Below, one piece after another: positions 54,501-64,000 of a DNA stretch of 64,000 nt (the first letter of the stretch is position 1; each line of letters opens with the position of its first letter). The position numbers and the translations under genes were made by a program. This DNA comes from Prosopocoilus inquinatus. Its lineage: Eukaryota > Arthropoda > Insecta > Coleoptera > Lucanidae. The notes under the pieces were generated by a model that saw only the letters and a list, made by a program, of their open reading frames with translations, was not told where the DNA came from and did not search any database. The stretch lies in NCBI GenBank assembly GCA_036172665.1, contig CM069874.1, forward strand, positions 53,054,707-53,118,706, read 5' to 3'.

Positions 54501-56739
54501 CACCTCTGACAAAATATTTCATAATTTAGAAACTTCCCTTAAAGAAAATTGTAATTATTTCCCAAAAGTGTGATTTAGATATGTAGATGATGTTTTTGCT
54601 GTTTTTAATACCAAAGAATGCAGAATGGAGGTTTTTTTGGATATTTTTAATTCTAAATTTCCTAGTATTCAATTCCCGGTTGAAAAAGAGGTTGATAGGA
54701 AATTACCATTTCTAGATGCCTTGGTTATTAGAAATAGTGAAAACAAATTAGAATTTGATATATATAGGAAAGAAACAAGCACCAACAGATTTATTGTTAA
54801 TGACTCATAGCATGTCTTATCCCATAAGTATTCTGCAATTTCTTTTCTACTTAATAGTAGTCAACTTCCCATTCTCAAGAGAAAGATACAACAGAGAACT
54901 CAGATTTATTAAAGATATAACTGTCCACAATGGTTACTCAGTGGATGTCGTAGAAAAAGTACTTTAAGAAAAAACTGTAAACAAAGCCAACATCAAAAGA
55001 CTTACCATTTTGTTTACCGGTAGAATCAAACATATCCAAATACTCTAAAATTCCGTTTGATAAAGATTGTTCCAAAGGTTTTAATAGCATTTTTAAAACG
55101 CAGGGGTACACAATCGTACATACTAATAATAATACTTTAAAACGTTTACTGGCAAGCCCTAAAGATAAAACTAAACCAAATCAGGAATCTATGAAATATC
55201 TTGTCAAGGGTGTACTAAAAAATATATTGGGCAAACAAAAAAAAAATATATACTGACACGTTTTAAAGAACACTTAGCTCCTTTAAAGTACAATAGAATT
55301 GCCCAACATATTTTTGACACCAGTCGTAAAATAGATTTAAATAATCTTAGGTTAGTAAAAGCAACGTCAAGCAACAAGGAATTGGACGGGCTTTCATATA
55401 CGAAAATAAGAGAGATTTAATGAACACCGAACATGGGTCTTTGGCAGGTTCCGTGTTGCTTGACTTGGTTGACGCAATCCAGTGAGACGCTCGCTTTAAA
55501 GAGCACGCTTCATTGGAGCGGAACGAATTAGTATAAAAGGTAGCGATGGGCATGACATTGTCACTTCTCTTCTGATCAAGAAGAAGGCATCTACTGAACG
55601 AAATACGTACCTAGTTTTTAAACAAACTTTTTGTGATTAGGAAGTTAAATCCAATTTCTTTGTACTACAAACCACAGTCTCCAATACATTTTAATATCTT
55701 TAAACTGTTCAAAATTAAATCATTAATTTCTCATCCAACGAGAATATCTGTTGATCACCAGAAATAACATACGAAAGATGCAAACATCACAAATTACGTA
55801 CTGACGGTAAAGAATATATTAAGGATATTGAGACTTGAGATATGTATATGCAACATGCGACATTATAATACAGGCAAGTAGTGAGATAAAAGAAAGTTAT
55901 TTTTTGCCTAATGTTTGTTAGCCTCCGAGGATTGGTGGTGTCAAGGTGTACGACAAGCATGTTGGCAGAAACGAGATTATCATGGACCTGGATATTTTGT
56001 AAGACGACACATACATACTTTATTTTATCCGATGCATTTGATTATTCCGGTTTTAGTTACGCGGGAGACTGTGATATTAATTTTACCTTACAAGGGATGA
56101 GGGCGGGCATAAAGGATTTTCAGGTATCTACTTCATCAAATAAACAAAGGCAGATCCAATAACGACACAATTTTTAGCTCCATGGAATGGTGCGTGTGAT
56201 AATGAAGCCTTTAATAACCAGCGTACCAATAGTCGGTGGTTTACAAATATTTTTCTTGAACAATCCGTCTGTTGATTTTAATTTAGTTGGCGTTGCTGAC
56301 GTCTTAGATATGCCGGGATTAAGGTATTTTTTTTGGATTATAATATGATGTTAATGAAACATGAAGCATGAAGCACATTTTTATTTTTATAGTGATATGT
56401 TAAGACGAATAGTGATCGAACAGGTAGCTAATGTAATGGTGTTACCAAATAAGTTACCAATCAAACTCAGCGATATAGTTGAAGCTGCAGAACTGAAAAT
56501 ACCCGAGCCAGAAGTAAACACGCGATTGTAATGAAGTTTTGATGATTAAAGAGCTGATATTTTTCTAGGGAGTGCTACGAGTGCACGTTGTGGAAGCTAA
56601 AAATCTAATGAGGAAGGATATTGGAATGTTAGGTAAAGGCAAATCTGATCCGTATGCTATAGTTACGGTTGGAGCTCAAGAATTCCGGACGAGAACTATC
56701 CAGAACACGGTTGATCCGAAATGGGATTTCTGGTGCGAG
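48176..56739 (+). CDS. Esyt2: Extended synaptotagmin, first nine coding exons (3' end not in view)
   Basis: Exons: 48176-48250, 48388-48585, 52876-52917, 52973-53113, 55922-55998, 56057-56123, 56178-56323, 56393-56513, 56569-56739. All splice phases agree. The first 346 residues are encoded: a short cytosolic start (MSDEENEKKVAGIN); a hydrophobic hairpin (VSVVGLIYLTGYMQW and SVAWLLGPIVLLVL) that anchors the protein in the ER; the lipid-transferring SMP domain (from VFFPDIERAEWLNR to VLPNKLPIKL); and the beginning of C2A (GVLRVHVVEAKNLMRKD ... KGKSDPYAIV). Family members tether ER to plasma membrane and transfer lipids under calcium control. No further C2 exon was recognised before 61 kb, so the remaining exons should lie beyond the window. 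The 2.8-kb intron 4 holds the PLE-B cluster; intron 2 holds MITEs. Confidence 0.92.
48651..48891. mobile_element. MITE in E-Syt intron 2
   Basis: The left arm reads gtacagttgaaagcaaaaa, then gtagacaaattacagtttcc; the right arm reads ggaaactgtaatttgtctac, then tttttttgctgcgacagtac. The interior words attaaagacga and tcgtctttaat also pair. Arms are about 90 bp with a short unpaired centre. No ORF. Confidence 0.65.
49100..52100. other. E-Syt intron 2, remaining interval
   Basis: Scraps of the foldback family are present at 49565-49640 (attttgtgcaaatcgt joined directly to the atagcgacatc-type end) and 51285-51325. A dispersed repeat shared with 21730-22020 covers about 49644-49720 and 50770-50930 (ttttaggctaagtagaaggc; ttctgtgtattctgtggtt). 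No gene or exon was recognised; the 71-codon frames have no protein-like features. Confidence 0.45.
52107..52415. mobile_element. Foldback MITE with nested hairpin
   Basis: The outer ends are catgcccggcaaaaaaatct and the inverted ttttttttggcagccgtagt, with about 25 bp partly paired. Inside, 52185-52308 is a hairpin: ggtccgatttct and tatctgccaggt-type words on the left pair with acctggcagataaattta and agaaatcggac on the right. A related left end is at 8638. Confidence 0.6.
52876..53113 (+). CDS. Esyt2: E-Syt exons 3-4 (start of SMP domain)
   Basis: A 14-codon microexon (VFFPDIERAEWLNR) and a 47-codon exon (IIKQCWPNVNHFAREL ... FDRIILGSV), separated by a 55-bp intron. Both are phase 0. The sequence is the conserved entry to the SMP domain, although the middle of exon 4 is more diverged than other exons. 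Confidence 0.9.
53772..53902. mobile_element. PLE-A terminal palindrome inserted in PLE-B, with 12-bp duplication
   Basis: The insert reads aagtacaaagtttttttaat ... aaccggacagaa, then its inverse, and ends with the PLE-A terminus atcggataagaacaaacttc. The sequence gttatttctggt occurs on both sides (53760-53771 and 53903-53914), a target duplication produced on insertion into a PLE-B tail. The hammerhead region is absent from this short copy. Confidence 0.75.
54056..54101 (-). ncRNA. Hammerhead-ribozyme-like motif, PLE-B copy 3
   Basis: On the - strand: CTA, CTGAAGA, then an enlarged helix II region (TGCCATGCCAGCACAGCTGC) and GAAATACGTATTTAG. UU before TAG fits the cleavage position and TACGTA is self-complementary, so helix III could form between two molecules. 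The helix II insertion makes folding uncertain. Confidence 0.45.
54560..55795 (+). mobile_element. PLE-B copy 4 with RT catalytic motif and GIY-YIG remnant
   Basis: It starts head to head with copy 3. The RT catalytic block RYVDDVFAVFN (54575-54610) leads into a 61-codon frame (FPSIQFPVEKEVDRKLPFLD). After frameshifts come DITVHNGYSVDVVEKVL and then the GIY-YIG region (IYEISCQGCTKKYIGQT, 55187-55240), followed by HIFDTSRKIDLNNLRLVKAT (55306-55365). In the tail, helix II of the hammerhead-like motif is deleted (ctactgaacgaaatacgt, 55590). The copy ends near 55795 after caaacatcacaaattacg. It is dead. Confidence 0.8.
55922..56739 (+). CDS. Esyt2: E-Syt exons 5-9 (rest of SMP domain and start of C2A)
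   Basis: Exon 5 begins PPRIGGVKVYDKHVGRNE; exon 6 YAGDCDINFTLQGMRAG; exon 7 LHGMVRVIMKPLITSVPIVG; exon 8 DMLRRIVIEQVANVMVLPN; exon 9 opens C2A. Introns are 54-69 bp, all GT-AG. Exon 9 ends VDPKWDFWCE at a gtgagg donor, in the middle of the C2A calcium-binding region, so at least one more exon must follow. Confidence 0.93.
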
Positions 56740-57452
56740 GTGAGGTTATCTAAAGGGCTTAATTTCTTGAATGACACTTTTTAGATAGAAAAGAATCACA
56801 CTTTATGTTTGTAATACGCATGCCTTGTTTTCGTTTTTAACAATTCACATTTTTAATTAAAATTACGTTAATTGGATATACATACACGATGTTGCATTGT
56901 GGAGAAAATATGCTATATTTTCTCCACAATTCCAATACCATTAGGGATACAAAATTGAATTGATTTTATAACAAAATTGAATTGCCTAATATACTTTAAA
57001 AATGGCAAAGTTCTGAATTTGCCCATTTATGAGGTCATTAAAAATTCATCTGTGGCGACTGATTACCTGGATAAATGTCCACAAATGAAAATTATTTTTA
57101 ATAATACAGCTTTTCCAAGCTGTTCTCATATTTTAGAGGGATGGTTTTTTTTTTTTTTAATCAATACTATTAATTCTAGCTGTATTCAAATAATCATACA
57201 CATAACACGACTTATCCTCATAAACATTGTATCGTAATCTCGGCTAGAAGGAGTTTGATTCTAAACGTTTACCCAGAAACGGAGAAAATTAATTTCATGA
57301 GAAAAATTTAAAACATGTGCTAAATGCGTAAATAGTAATTTAGGAGCAAATAATAATAAAAATGTACCAAAAAATTAAAAAAAGAAATTGATTTAATGGA
57401 ACTCTCACACTAAATTGATCTTATCTTTTTGACCACTCCGTATAGTAAGATA
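56740..57452 (+). other. E-Syt intron 9, beginning
   Basis: AT-rich. A short hairpin at about 56896-56932 (attgtggagaaaatat / atattttctccacaat). The 86-codon open frame at 56977-57237 has no recognisable domain and no support as an exon: it lacks C2A features expected next in the protein. Confidence 0.5.
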
Positions 57453-59307
57453 TACAGGGTGATTCACGGAACTCGTTTGTTAAAAGTTTACGGACTTCCA
57501 CTTTGAATTTCTATTTCCTACTTTACAATTATAAGTTAACGATAATGATCTATTAAAATATAATATTTCCAACTTTCGGGCACTTTCGTTTATACCGGAA
57601 GTTGTTGTCAACTTTCTTAATTTAAATGGAATACCCCATTTTATTTATTTCTAAAATTATTTTATTCAACATATGATATAAGAAAAATTAACCGTTTCAG
57701 AGATATTTTCATTTTTTTCATTTTTTTCTGAAACTTGCAATACCTTGCTTATGATGCTATCATCTTTATGCAGTAAAGGCCATGATGTTAATTTTTGACC
57801 TGTAGTAGACCACAGTAACATGCTTTGAGATCATGCTCAGTTTTAAACTTAATTGTCTACAGGGTGGTTAAAAAGCAACTTCTATTCGAACTGATTTCAA
57901 CCGTCGAAAAGTCAAGTTGTTTAAATAGAACACCTAGTATATTTTTATACAGTGAGATTCAGAATTAAATATTCTTTCGTCCTGTACTAGCATTCCCTAT
58001 ACCTATCTCATATATCTCACTCGCGATTGATGATTTATCTTTTAGAACGTCAATTTTTTCAATTTCTTGATATTATTTTTAAATAGTGGGCTATGAAAAC
58101 TAGAGAAATTGTAATTTTTTAAATCATTCGTTTAGTAGAAATTAAAAAAAAAAACGTTTAATCGCTACGGAGAACCAAGATAATGAAAATTCAAATGCAG
58201 GCGTGTTAAATGTATTTGAAAAAAAATCACCAACTAAAGAAGTTAATACTATAACATGTTGTGTCTGAGTAAATAAGTTATTACTTAAGCACAACAAAAA
58301 GTTGCTCTAAGTGTCCTTCATTATTTATTACTAATAAATAATGGAGGACGCTTAGAGCAAATACTATAACTAACAATTTGTGTATTAGTTCTAATGTTGA
58401 TTTGTTGATGATTGATTTATTAGTTGTTAAAAAGTTATTAGACATTTGATCATATTTAAAAAAAAATGGTTTTATAAGTGAGAATTTCTTTTGTAAATGC
58501 GTAAAAGGTCGTATCAAGAATTCACTTACATACGGCATATGTAAATAACAAATACAGCAGATAAACAGCTATTTAAATATTGTTTCTTGATTTTTAAAGA
58601 GAAATTGAATTTAAAATCACAAATTAATTTAAAAAACCTCTGTTTCGTAAATTTTCACAGCACACTATTCAGGAATAATATCGAAAAGTGAAAAAAATTA
58701 TAGTCAAAGACAAAATCATGAATAGAAAGAGAAAGGTAAGAGGTCAGTATAGGGAATGCCAATACAGTTCGAAAGAATATTTAATTCTTAATGTCATGGT
58801 ATAAAAATATACAGGGTGTTCTATTTAAGAAACTTGACATTTCGACGGTTGAAATCAGTTAGAATAGAAGTTACTTTTTAACCATCCTGTAGACAATTAA
58901 GTTTAAAACTGGGCATGATCTTAAAGCATGTTACTGTAGTTTACTACAGGCCAAAAGTTAACATCATAGCTTTTATTGCACAACGATGGCGGTGCCATAA
59001 GCAAGGTACTGCAAGTTTGAAAAAAATGGAAATATCTCCGAAACGGTTGATTTTTCTTATAACATATGTTGAACAAAATAATTTTAGAATTTTATGAGGA
59101 ATTCAAAAGTGCAATAAAAAATAGGGTATTCTATTTAAAATAAGAAAGTTGATAACAACTTCCGGTACAAGCGGAAGTGCCCGAAAGTTAGAAATATTAT
59201 ACTTAAATAGACCATTATCGCTAACTTATAACTGCAAAATATGAAATAGACATTCAAAGGGGAAATCCATAAACTTTTAACGAACGAGTTCCGTGAATCA
59301 CTCTGTA
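57453..59307. mobile_element. TA-flanked element with inverted repeats of about 550 bp
   Basis: The ends are tacagggtgattcacggaac and gttccgtgaatcactctgta; TA could be the duplicated target. The arms (57453-58010 and about 58740-59307) share gggcacttccgttt/aagcggaagtgccc, acatgctttgagatcatgct/gcatgatcttaaagcatgt and ctatacctatctc/gaccagtatagg-type words in mirror order. The 700-bp centre includes a 30-bp hairpin (58307-58358) and an 85-codon frame without recognisable features. No transposase is present. The architecture (long repeats, TA, cagggtg ends) resembles the mariner-type element at 18007-20298, but the sequence is different. Confidence 0.7.
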
Positions 59308-61169
59308 GAGTCCCGATTTCTACTAGAAAAAAAATGTAACCTGTTTTTAACTACACTCGCAGTTACAAAATTTATTTACAAATAACTTCTGACGTTAAAG
59401 AGGACGTTAATTTTTAAACAAAAGTCGTTAAAACTTCTGAACCACCCAAAATAAAATATTAAACGTTTCTGTTTTTATTAAGGACACGATCAAAACATTT
59501 CAAAAAGTATGCCACAAAGAAGTGTTCCATTAAAAGAAAAATTATTTAAGTCCGCAGATAGTTTAAGGAACACCCAGTATTATTAAAAATAATTTTTAGT
59601 TATGAATATTTATCCTGGTAATTAATCAATCTGCTGAACCCTGTATGCAGGCTGTTTCGGACCACCCGTTCCACCCCTTTTTCTCCAAAATTAGAAGTAA
59701 TAAAAAACTTGATAGCAAAAGGCCATATTATTACCAGGGAAAAGAATTCAGGCCACTTAGTATTGGACGCTTTTTACATCGAATGTACTATTTACTCCAG
59801 CTACCGTTTTGCGGCCTCCGATGCAATGCATCGAATTGTTATTGAGTGGGAAGGGAAGGACTGTAACGCAAGATTGATACAGTCCGAGTACTAAATTTTC
59901 GTACCGTTCGCAGAAGAAGTGGCCTGAATTCTTTTCCCTGATTATAACGTATTTAATGGCGATATAATTATCTGTCAAGGTCAACCGGAAGTAGTTGTAT
60001 CATAGACGAACTTTGAAATGGAAATATGTGTGAGTTGGGTAATATTGAATAGGATTTTTAAAAATAAACAACTTACTTGAACAAGTTTTTATTATATTAA
60101 ATAGTTTTCCAGATAAGAATTAAATTGTGCTAAAAACATAAAAATCTGTAATCTGAACGAGAGAGAAATACGTAGCAGTCATGTTTGATATTAATTCTTC
60201 TTGATTAGGTTGACAGCGGTAAAAGTTTAAGTGAATACAACTGCGACATAAGTAATTTATTTCACAGCCAACTAAGGAAAAAAATTCTGTGGCTCACACG
60301 ATATTGTTTTAGCAAAGTATGAAACTTTACAATATTTGATAAGGATTAGAAATAAACATGTTTGATGTTTTTAAATCATGAAAATTCTTCCATCTTCATG
60401 AATGTCCAAAATGTATAGAACCATAAATACAATCTTTTTGTATTCGACTTTTCATGCTGTCAGAGGTTCATGTTCATTTACAAAATTTAAAAGAAAGTTA
60501 TAAAATTAAAAAGAAAACAATAACAGACAAGTTTAATTAAAAATAGGAATAGCTACGGAACACTGAATATATTGAAACATTAAAACCAAAAATAATTTAA
60601 TTTTAAAAACAATCTCAATAGGGTACATGACAATAATATAAAATTATTAATTAAAGCTCTCTAATCGAGACTATAGTCAATAACACACGCGAAAACACCA
60701 AATTTGTACGTTTTTTAAATTTATTATTCTCTTAAATTAATAAATAAAATCGAAAATATTCAAATATAAATCACGTGGTTTCGAAAGGCTTCCCATTCGT
60801 TGTGACGTCAGTATTCATACATTGTCCAAAAGCGATCGTAAGATGTCGCTACTTTATCATTGTCCTTGATGTTTATGTCGTATGCAGACCCTCGTCAAAT
60901 AGTTTGAATGTGTTGCAGCTTATATTATTTGGACATTCGAGGTGGTGTGAAATGAGACTACTGCAGTTTCATAACAGGGCTCTTTTTAAAGTGACCAAAG
61001 GCGCCTTTGGTTTTTCTTAACAGTCAGATTAACAAAAATTTAATTGGCGAGACCACTCGTTACTCATGACGACGTTGACACACACACTTTTTTGGTTAGA
61101 TCTTTGCTACCAACTTATAAATACAAAACAAAATATTTCAAAGATATCTTAAGTTGAAAATAATTAATC
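59308..61169. other. Interval between inverted-repeat element and Copia; no gene seen
   Basis: A hairpin pair gggaaaagaattcaggccac (59739-59758) and gtggcctgaattcttttccc (59919-59938) marks a MITE of about 200 bp. A foldback scrap, aagcgatcgtaagatgtcgc, is near 60831. The rest is AT-rich. The Copia 3' LTR should occupy the right part of this stretch, but its left end could not be fixed. Confidence 0.5.
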
Positions 61170-61175
61170 TTAACA
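61100..61175 (-). repeat. Start of the Copia 3' LTR (left end undefined)
   Basis: On the - strand a purine tract aaggaggag is followed by tgttaagattaatt, the usual PPT-then-TGTTA start of a Copia LTR. The pol stop codon (61170-61172) lies inside it. The other LTR is outside the window, so the length cannot be measured. Confidence 0.5.
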
Positions 61176-63993
61176 CTCCTCCTTAATTATTTTACTTCTC
61201 AGTTCCGCAAAGATTTTTCGAGAAAGTGGCTTTGTCAATATGTCAGCCAGTTGATTTGAACTTCTGACATGTTCCAGCGTCACAGTCTTACCGATATGCT
61301 CTTGGATAAATTTTCGTGGAATATCAATGTGTTTCTTTCCTTTTGTCACTTTTCCTTCATGTGTACTCCTTAGCATATGTATGGCTGACTGATTATCCAC
61401 ATATAGTGAAGTTGGTTGATTCATATTGAGCATACCAAGTTCATATCCTAGGCGTCGAATCCAGCATATTTCGTCTATTGAAGAAACAGCAGCTCTATAT
61501 TCGGCTTCAGCGGTGGATGTAGCTACTAGGTGTTGCTTTTGAGCATACCAAACAAGAGGTCCCCCTCGCAAAATCAGAACGCCGCTGGTGGACTGTCCCG
61601 TATTGGTGTCTCCCCCATAATCTGAATCTGTATATGCGATGAGCTCGTCTCCTCCATCGAAAAATATTCCATACGATGTAGTTCCCCTTAAATATTGGAA
61701 AACTCGCTTGACCATTTTCCAGTGGCTTGTCATAGGTTTACCATTGAACCGGCTCAAATAGTTTACGGCGAAGCTAATGTCGGGTCGAGATATGGTGGCC
61801 AGATACAGCAGACTTCCGATGGCTTCACGATACGGTTCATATTTTGGCAGTGGCTTGTCATTTACATAATTTGTTTCGTCTGTTATCATTCCCTTTTCCA
61901 TTGGCGTTGACGATGGATTTGCGGTATCAAATTTGAAACGCTGCAGAATCTTCTCAATATATTGTGGCTGACTTACGAATATTCCATCAGACTTCAGTTC
62001 AATTTTCATTCCGAGATATGACAGAACATTCTGAAGAGATTTGTCAAATGTAATTTCAAAAACTTTATGAAGTTTATATAAAACTTTCATCATACTCTCA
62101 GCATTATGTCCCACAACAAGTCCATCATCAACAAACAGCAATTATTATACTCTTGTCTTTGTTGTAATAGATGCACGGATCATCATCGGTGTTAGTGAAT
62201 TTGAGCGTATTTAGAAAGTTCGAGAAACGCTCATTCCAGTCTTTCGGAGCCTGTTTCAAACCATAGAGGCTTTTGTTTAATTTGCATACTCTTTTGGTTC
62301 CATCGTCAAAACCTGCTGGTTGAAACATATAAATTTCTTCTTTCAATTGTCCATATAGGAAGGCTGTTTTTACATCAAAGGTCATCAACTTCATTCCCTT
62401 GGACGCTGCAAGACTAAGGAGTAATCTAATCGACGTGTGACGTGCAACAGGACTGAAAGTATTTGAGTAATCGATACCCTTTCTTTGTTCGAAACCTCTG
62501 GCAACCAATCGGGCTTTCAATCGTCCATCCTGCTTTTCTCGTAGTACCCAGCGACACGTCAGTGCTCTTGCATGTTCTGGAAGGTTTACCAAATCCCATG
62601 TTTTCATCTTAATCAGCGACTCAAACTCTTCCTGCATAGCTTGATGCCATCTTACGTCCTTAAGAGCTTCTGCGACGGAAATGTCCTGAATTTCTCCTAT
62701 CATGGCGAATTCTGCGTTGTCATCCCTCAAGGTGGCTTGATCCATTTCATATTCAGCATAACGTGTCGGTAGTCTCAGACAACGACGGTCACGAAGAGAA
62801 CGTCGCAATTGATCTTGATCATGAACATTTAATGAGTCATCATTTGAACTTTCGGTCGTTTCACTATCATTAAGACTTTCTAAATCAGAGCTTTCAACTT
62901 CGATGTTTTCAATACCTTGATCTTGATCTGATCCGTCCGTTGTAGTGAAATTTACATCTGACGTTGTTTTAATGTTGATGTTTTCATTGAAGATGACATT
63001 ATCAGAGCTGATGACATCTCGTTCATCCGACAAATAAATCCTGTAGCCTGGCGAATCCAATTCGTATCCAACAAGAATTCCTTTTCGTGATTTCTTACCG
63101 GTTTTAGTTCGTTTGTGATCTGGAGTTAGTACATAGCATTCACACCCGAAGCTATGAAGTCTACTAACATCTATCTGACGTCCAAACCAGAGATCAGCAG
63201 GGCTCCTGTCCTTCACTGAGCTTGTCCCGGTTTGATTTATCGTAAAGACGGAATAGTTCACGGCTTCAGCCCATAAATCTTCTTCTAAATTTCGTGCATG
63301 TATAGCAGATCGAGCTGCTTCGACAACCGTTCTCATCTCTCTCTCAATTCTACCATTTTGTTGTGGTGAATAAGCAGTCGACTTCGTGTGAAAAATCCCA
63401 AGCTCCTCCAGCAACTTTTCAGTATTGACATTTTTTATTTCCTTACCATTATCTGACCTCAAGCATTTTACTTTCCTGTTAAATTGATTTTCCACCATTT
63501 TCATGAAGGCTGTCAATTTAGATGGGGCTTCGTCTTTCGTCTTCAAAAAATATACTGTCCTGAAATGTGAAAAATCATCTTTAAACAGAAGAAAGTATTT
63601 TGCTCCTCCTAGAGATACAATATTCATCTCGCATAAATCAACATGGATTAGATCTAAAATGTTTTCAGCAACTTTCAAGTTTTTTGGATGAGAATTATGA
63701 TGCTGCTTTCCATAGACACATCCTTCGCAAACATAATTGTTCCAGTCATCAATATATTTTATGCCATTTTTCTGTAAGATTTGCCTGACGTACTTGATGT
63801 TCTGGTGAGCCAGTTTTTCATGCCAAGTTTTAATTGATGTAGTCAGTAGACATGTATTTGGTTTTTGCAGGCGAAACATCATCTTAAATAACCTTCCAAA
63901 TCGTTTTGCAATAGCAACTGTTTCCTTTTTGTCAGGTGTTTTGAATTCTGAACTATTTGCATTTGCAATCTGAATATATCCCTTGTCCAACAA
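61170..63993 (-). pseudogene. Copia pol: integrase, reverse transcriptase, RNase H (one frameshift)
   Basis: From the right edge: the zinc-binding region HEKLAHQN ... CEGCVYG (near 63810-63700); integrase core with VDLCEMN, CLRSDNGKE and SPQQNGRIERE giving D, D, E (63650-63340); an acidic, serine-rich linker (about 62960-62820); and the reverse transcriptase from WHQAMQEEFESL through RLVARGFEQRKGIDY and LKQAPKDWNERF. The frame then breaks within the catalytic motif: the first frame ends IIIAVC and the second begins at LFVDDGLVV (62141). RNase H follows (AYTDSDYGGDTNTGQSTSG, EAEYRAAVSS, DNQSAIHM). A single-base loss at the join would explain the break. The protein would integrate and copy the element, but not from this copy. 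Confidence 0.88.
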
Positions 63994-64000
63994 TTGAGTG
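61170..64000 (-). mobile_element. Copia-type LTR retrotransposon, 3' part
   Basis: The pol region on the - strand enters at the right edge and ends at 61170. The order is integrase before reverse transcriptase, which defines the Copia superfamily. Gag, protease and the 5' LTR must lie beyond 64000. There is one frameshift at about 62130-62141; otherwise the frame is open over 2.8 kb, so the insertion is fairly young. Confidence 0.88.

Larger units (their letters stand above)
53380..54545 (-). mobile_element. PLE-B copies 2 and 3, in tandem on the - strand
   Basis: Copy 3 (54545-53903) runs from the GIY-YIG region (near 54530) through KDLNNLRLVKATSS-like C-terminal text to its tail. It is followed directly by copy 2 (53771-53380), which starts within the same tail sequence and repeats the C-terminal segment (NLRLVEATSSNRELDGFDTI). 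Such head-to-tail joins give the pseudo-LTRs known for Penelope elements. A 131-bp PLE-A palindrome is inserted between them. Hammerhead-like motifs are at 53415-53455 (CUGA box mutated to GUGA) and 54056-54101 (helix II lengthened by an insertion). Neither copy has the RT core. Confidence 0.75.

Noticed and set aside
56977..57237. 86-codon open frame after E-Syt exon 9, as a possible next exon
   Set aside because: It lacks C2A beta-strand features and its frame and splice sites do not continue exon 9.
1..64000. CRISPR arrays, operons, prokaryotic defence systems, riboswitches
   Set aside because: Searched by eye; the window is eukaryotic, and the repeats present are transposon ends or tandem arrays.

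Overview
This window is from an animal genome, most likely an insect. It is AT-rich, its two multi-exon host genes have typical GT-AG splice sites, and the transposon families are those common in insects. A beetle is my best guess, but nothing in the sequence fixes the order. There are no prokaryotic features. Most of the window is transposable-element (TE) sequence spread through the introns of two large host genes.

Host genes: (1) A two-exon C2H2 zinc-finger gene with 15 fingers lies on the + strand at 4081-5716. (2) A complete nine-exon EFHC1/EFHC2-type gene (three DM10 domains plus a C-terminal EF-hand region, about 762 aa) lies on the - strand from 37224 down to 6029. It converges tail to tail with the zinc-finger gene. 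All eight introns keep phase, and the 19.4-kb intron 4 and 8.95-kb intron 7 hold most of the TEs. (3) The first nine coding exons of an extended synaptotagmin (membrane hairpin, SMP domain, start of C2A) lie on the + strand at 48176-56739, and the gene runs out within or beyond the window. (4) Two internal exons of an M16-family metallopeptidase (7762-8445) sit alone inside EFHC intron 7 and look like a duplicated fragment.

Mobile elements, left to right: two nested hAT-like elements with 8-bp duplications (1520-3303); a Tc1 relic (9.5 kb); an inverted pair of Penelope-like element (PLE) tails around a foldback element (10.35-12.7 kb); an element with subterminal tcgccg/cggcga arrays (14.58-15.43 kb); an apparently intact DD41D mariner-type transposon with 489-bp inverted repeats and an intron in its transposase (18007-20298); a nearly complete but broken non-LTR retrotransposon (about 22.1-26.96 kb); a Tc1 relic split by a Transib-like relic and a PLE tail (30.7-33.7 kb); foldback palindromes (35.6 and 38.7-39.1 kb); a gag-deleted Gypsy element with 172-bp LTRs (39803-43057); PLE and other palindromes (43.5-44.1 kb); a 180-bp tandem array (44.46-44.99 kb); a PLE-B cluster inside an E-Syt intron (53.38-55.8 kb); a 1.85-kb inverted-repeat element (57.45-59.31 kb); and the 3' part of a Copia element (61.17-64.0 kb) that continues past the right edge.

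The most interesting signal is not a gene. Two unrelated PLE families carry, next to their GIY-YIG/RT coding remnants, motifs matching the hammerhead ribozyme core (CUGANGA, helix II, GAAA, very short helix III, UH, helix I). Several copies lie in inverted or tandem arrangements, and one copy is flanked by a 12-bp target duplication inside the other family.
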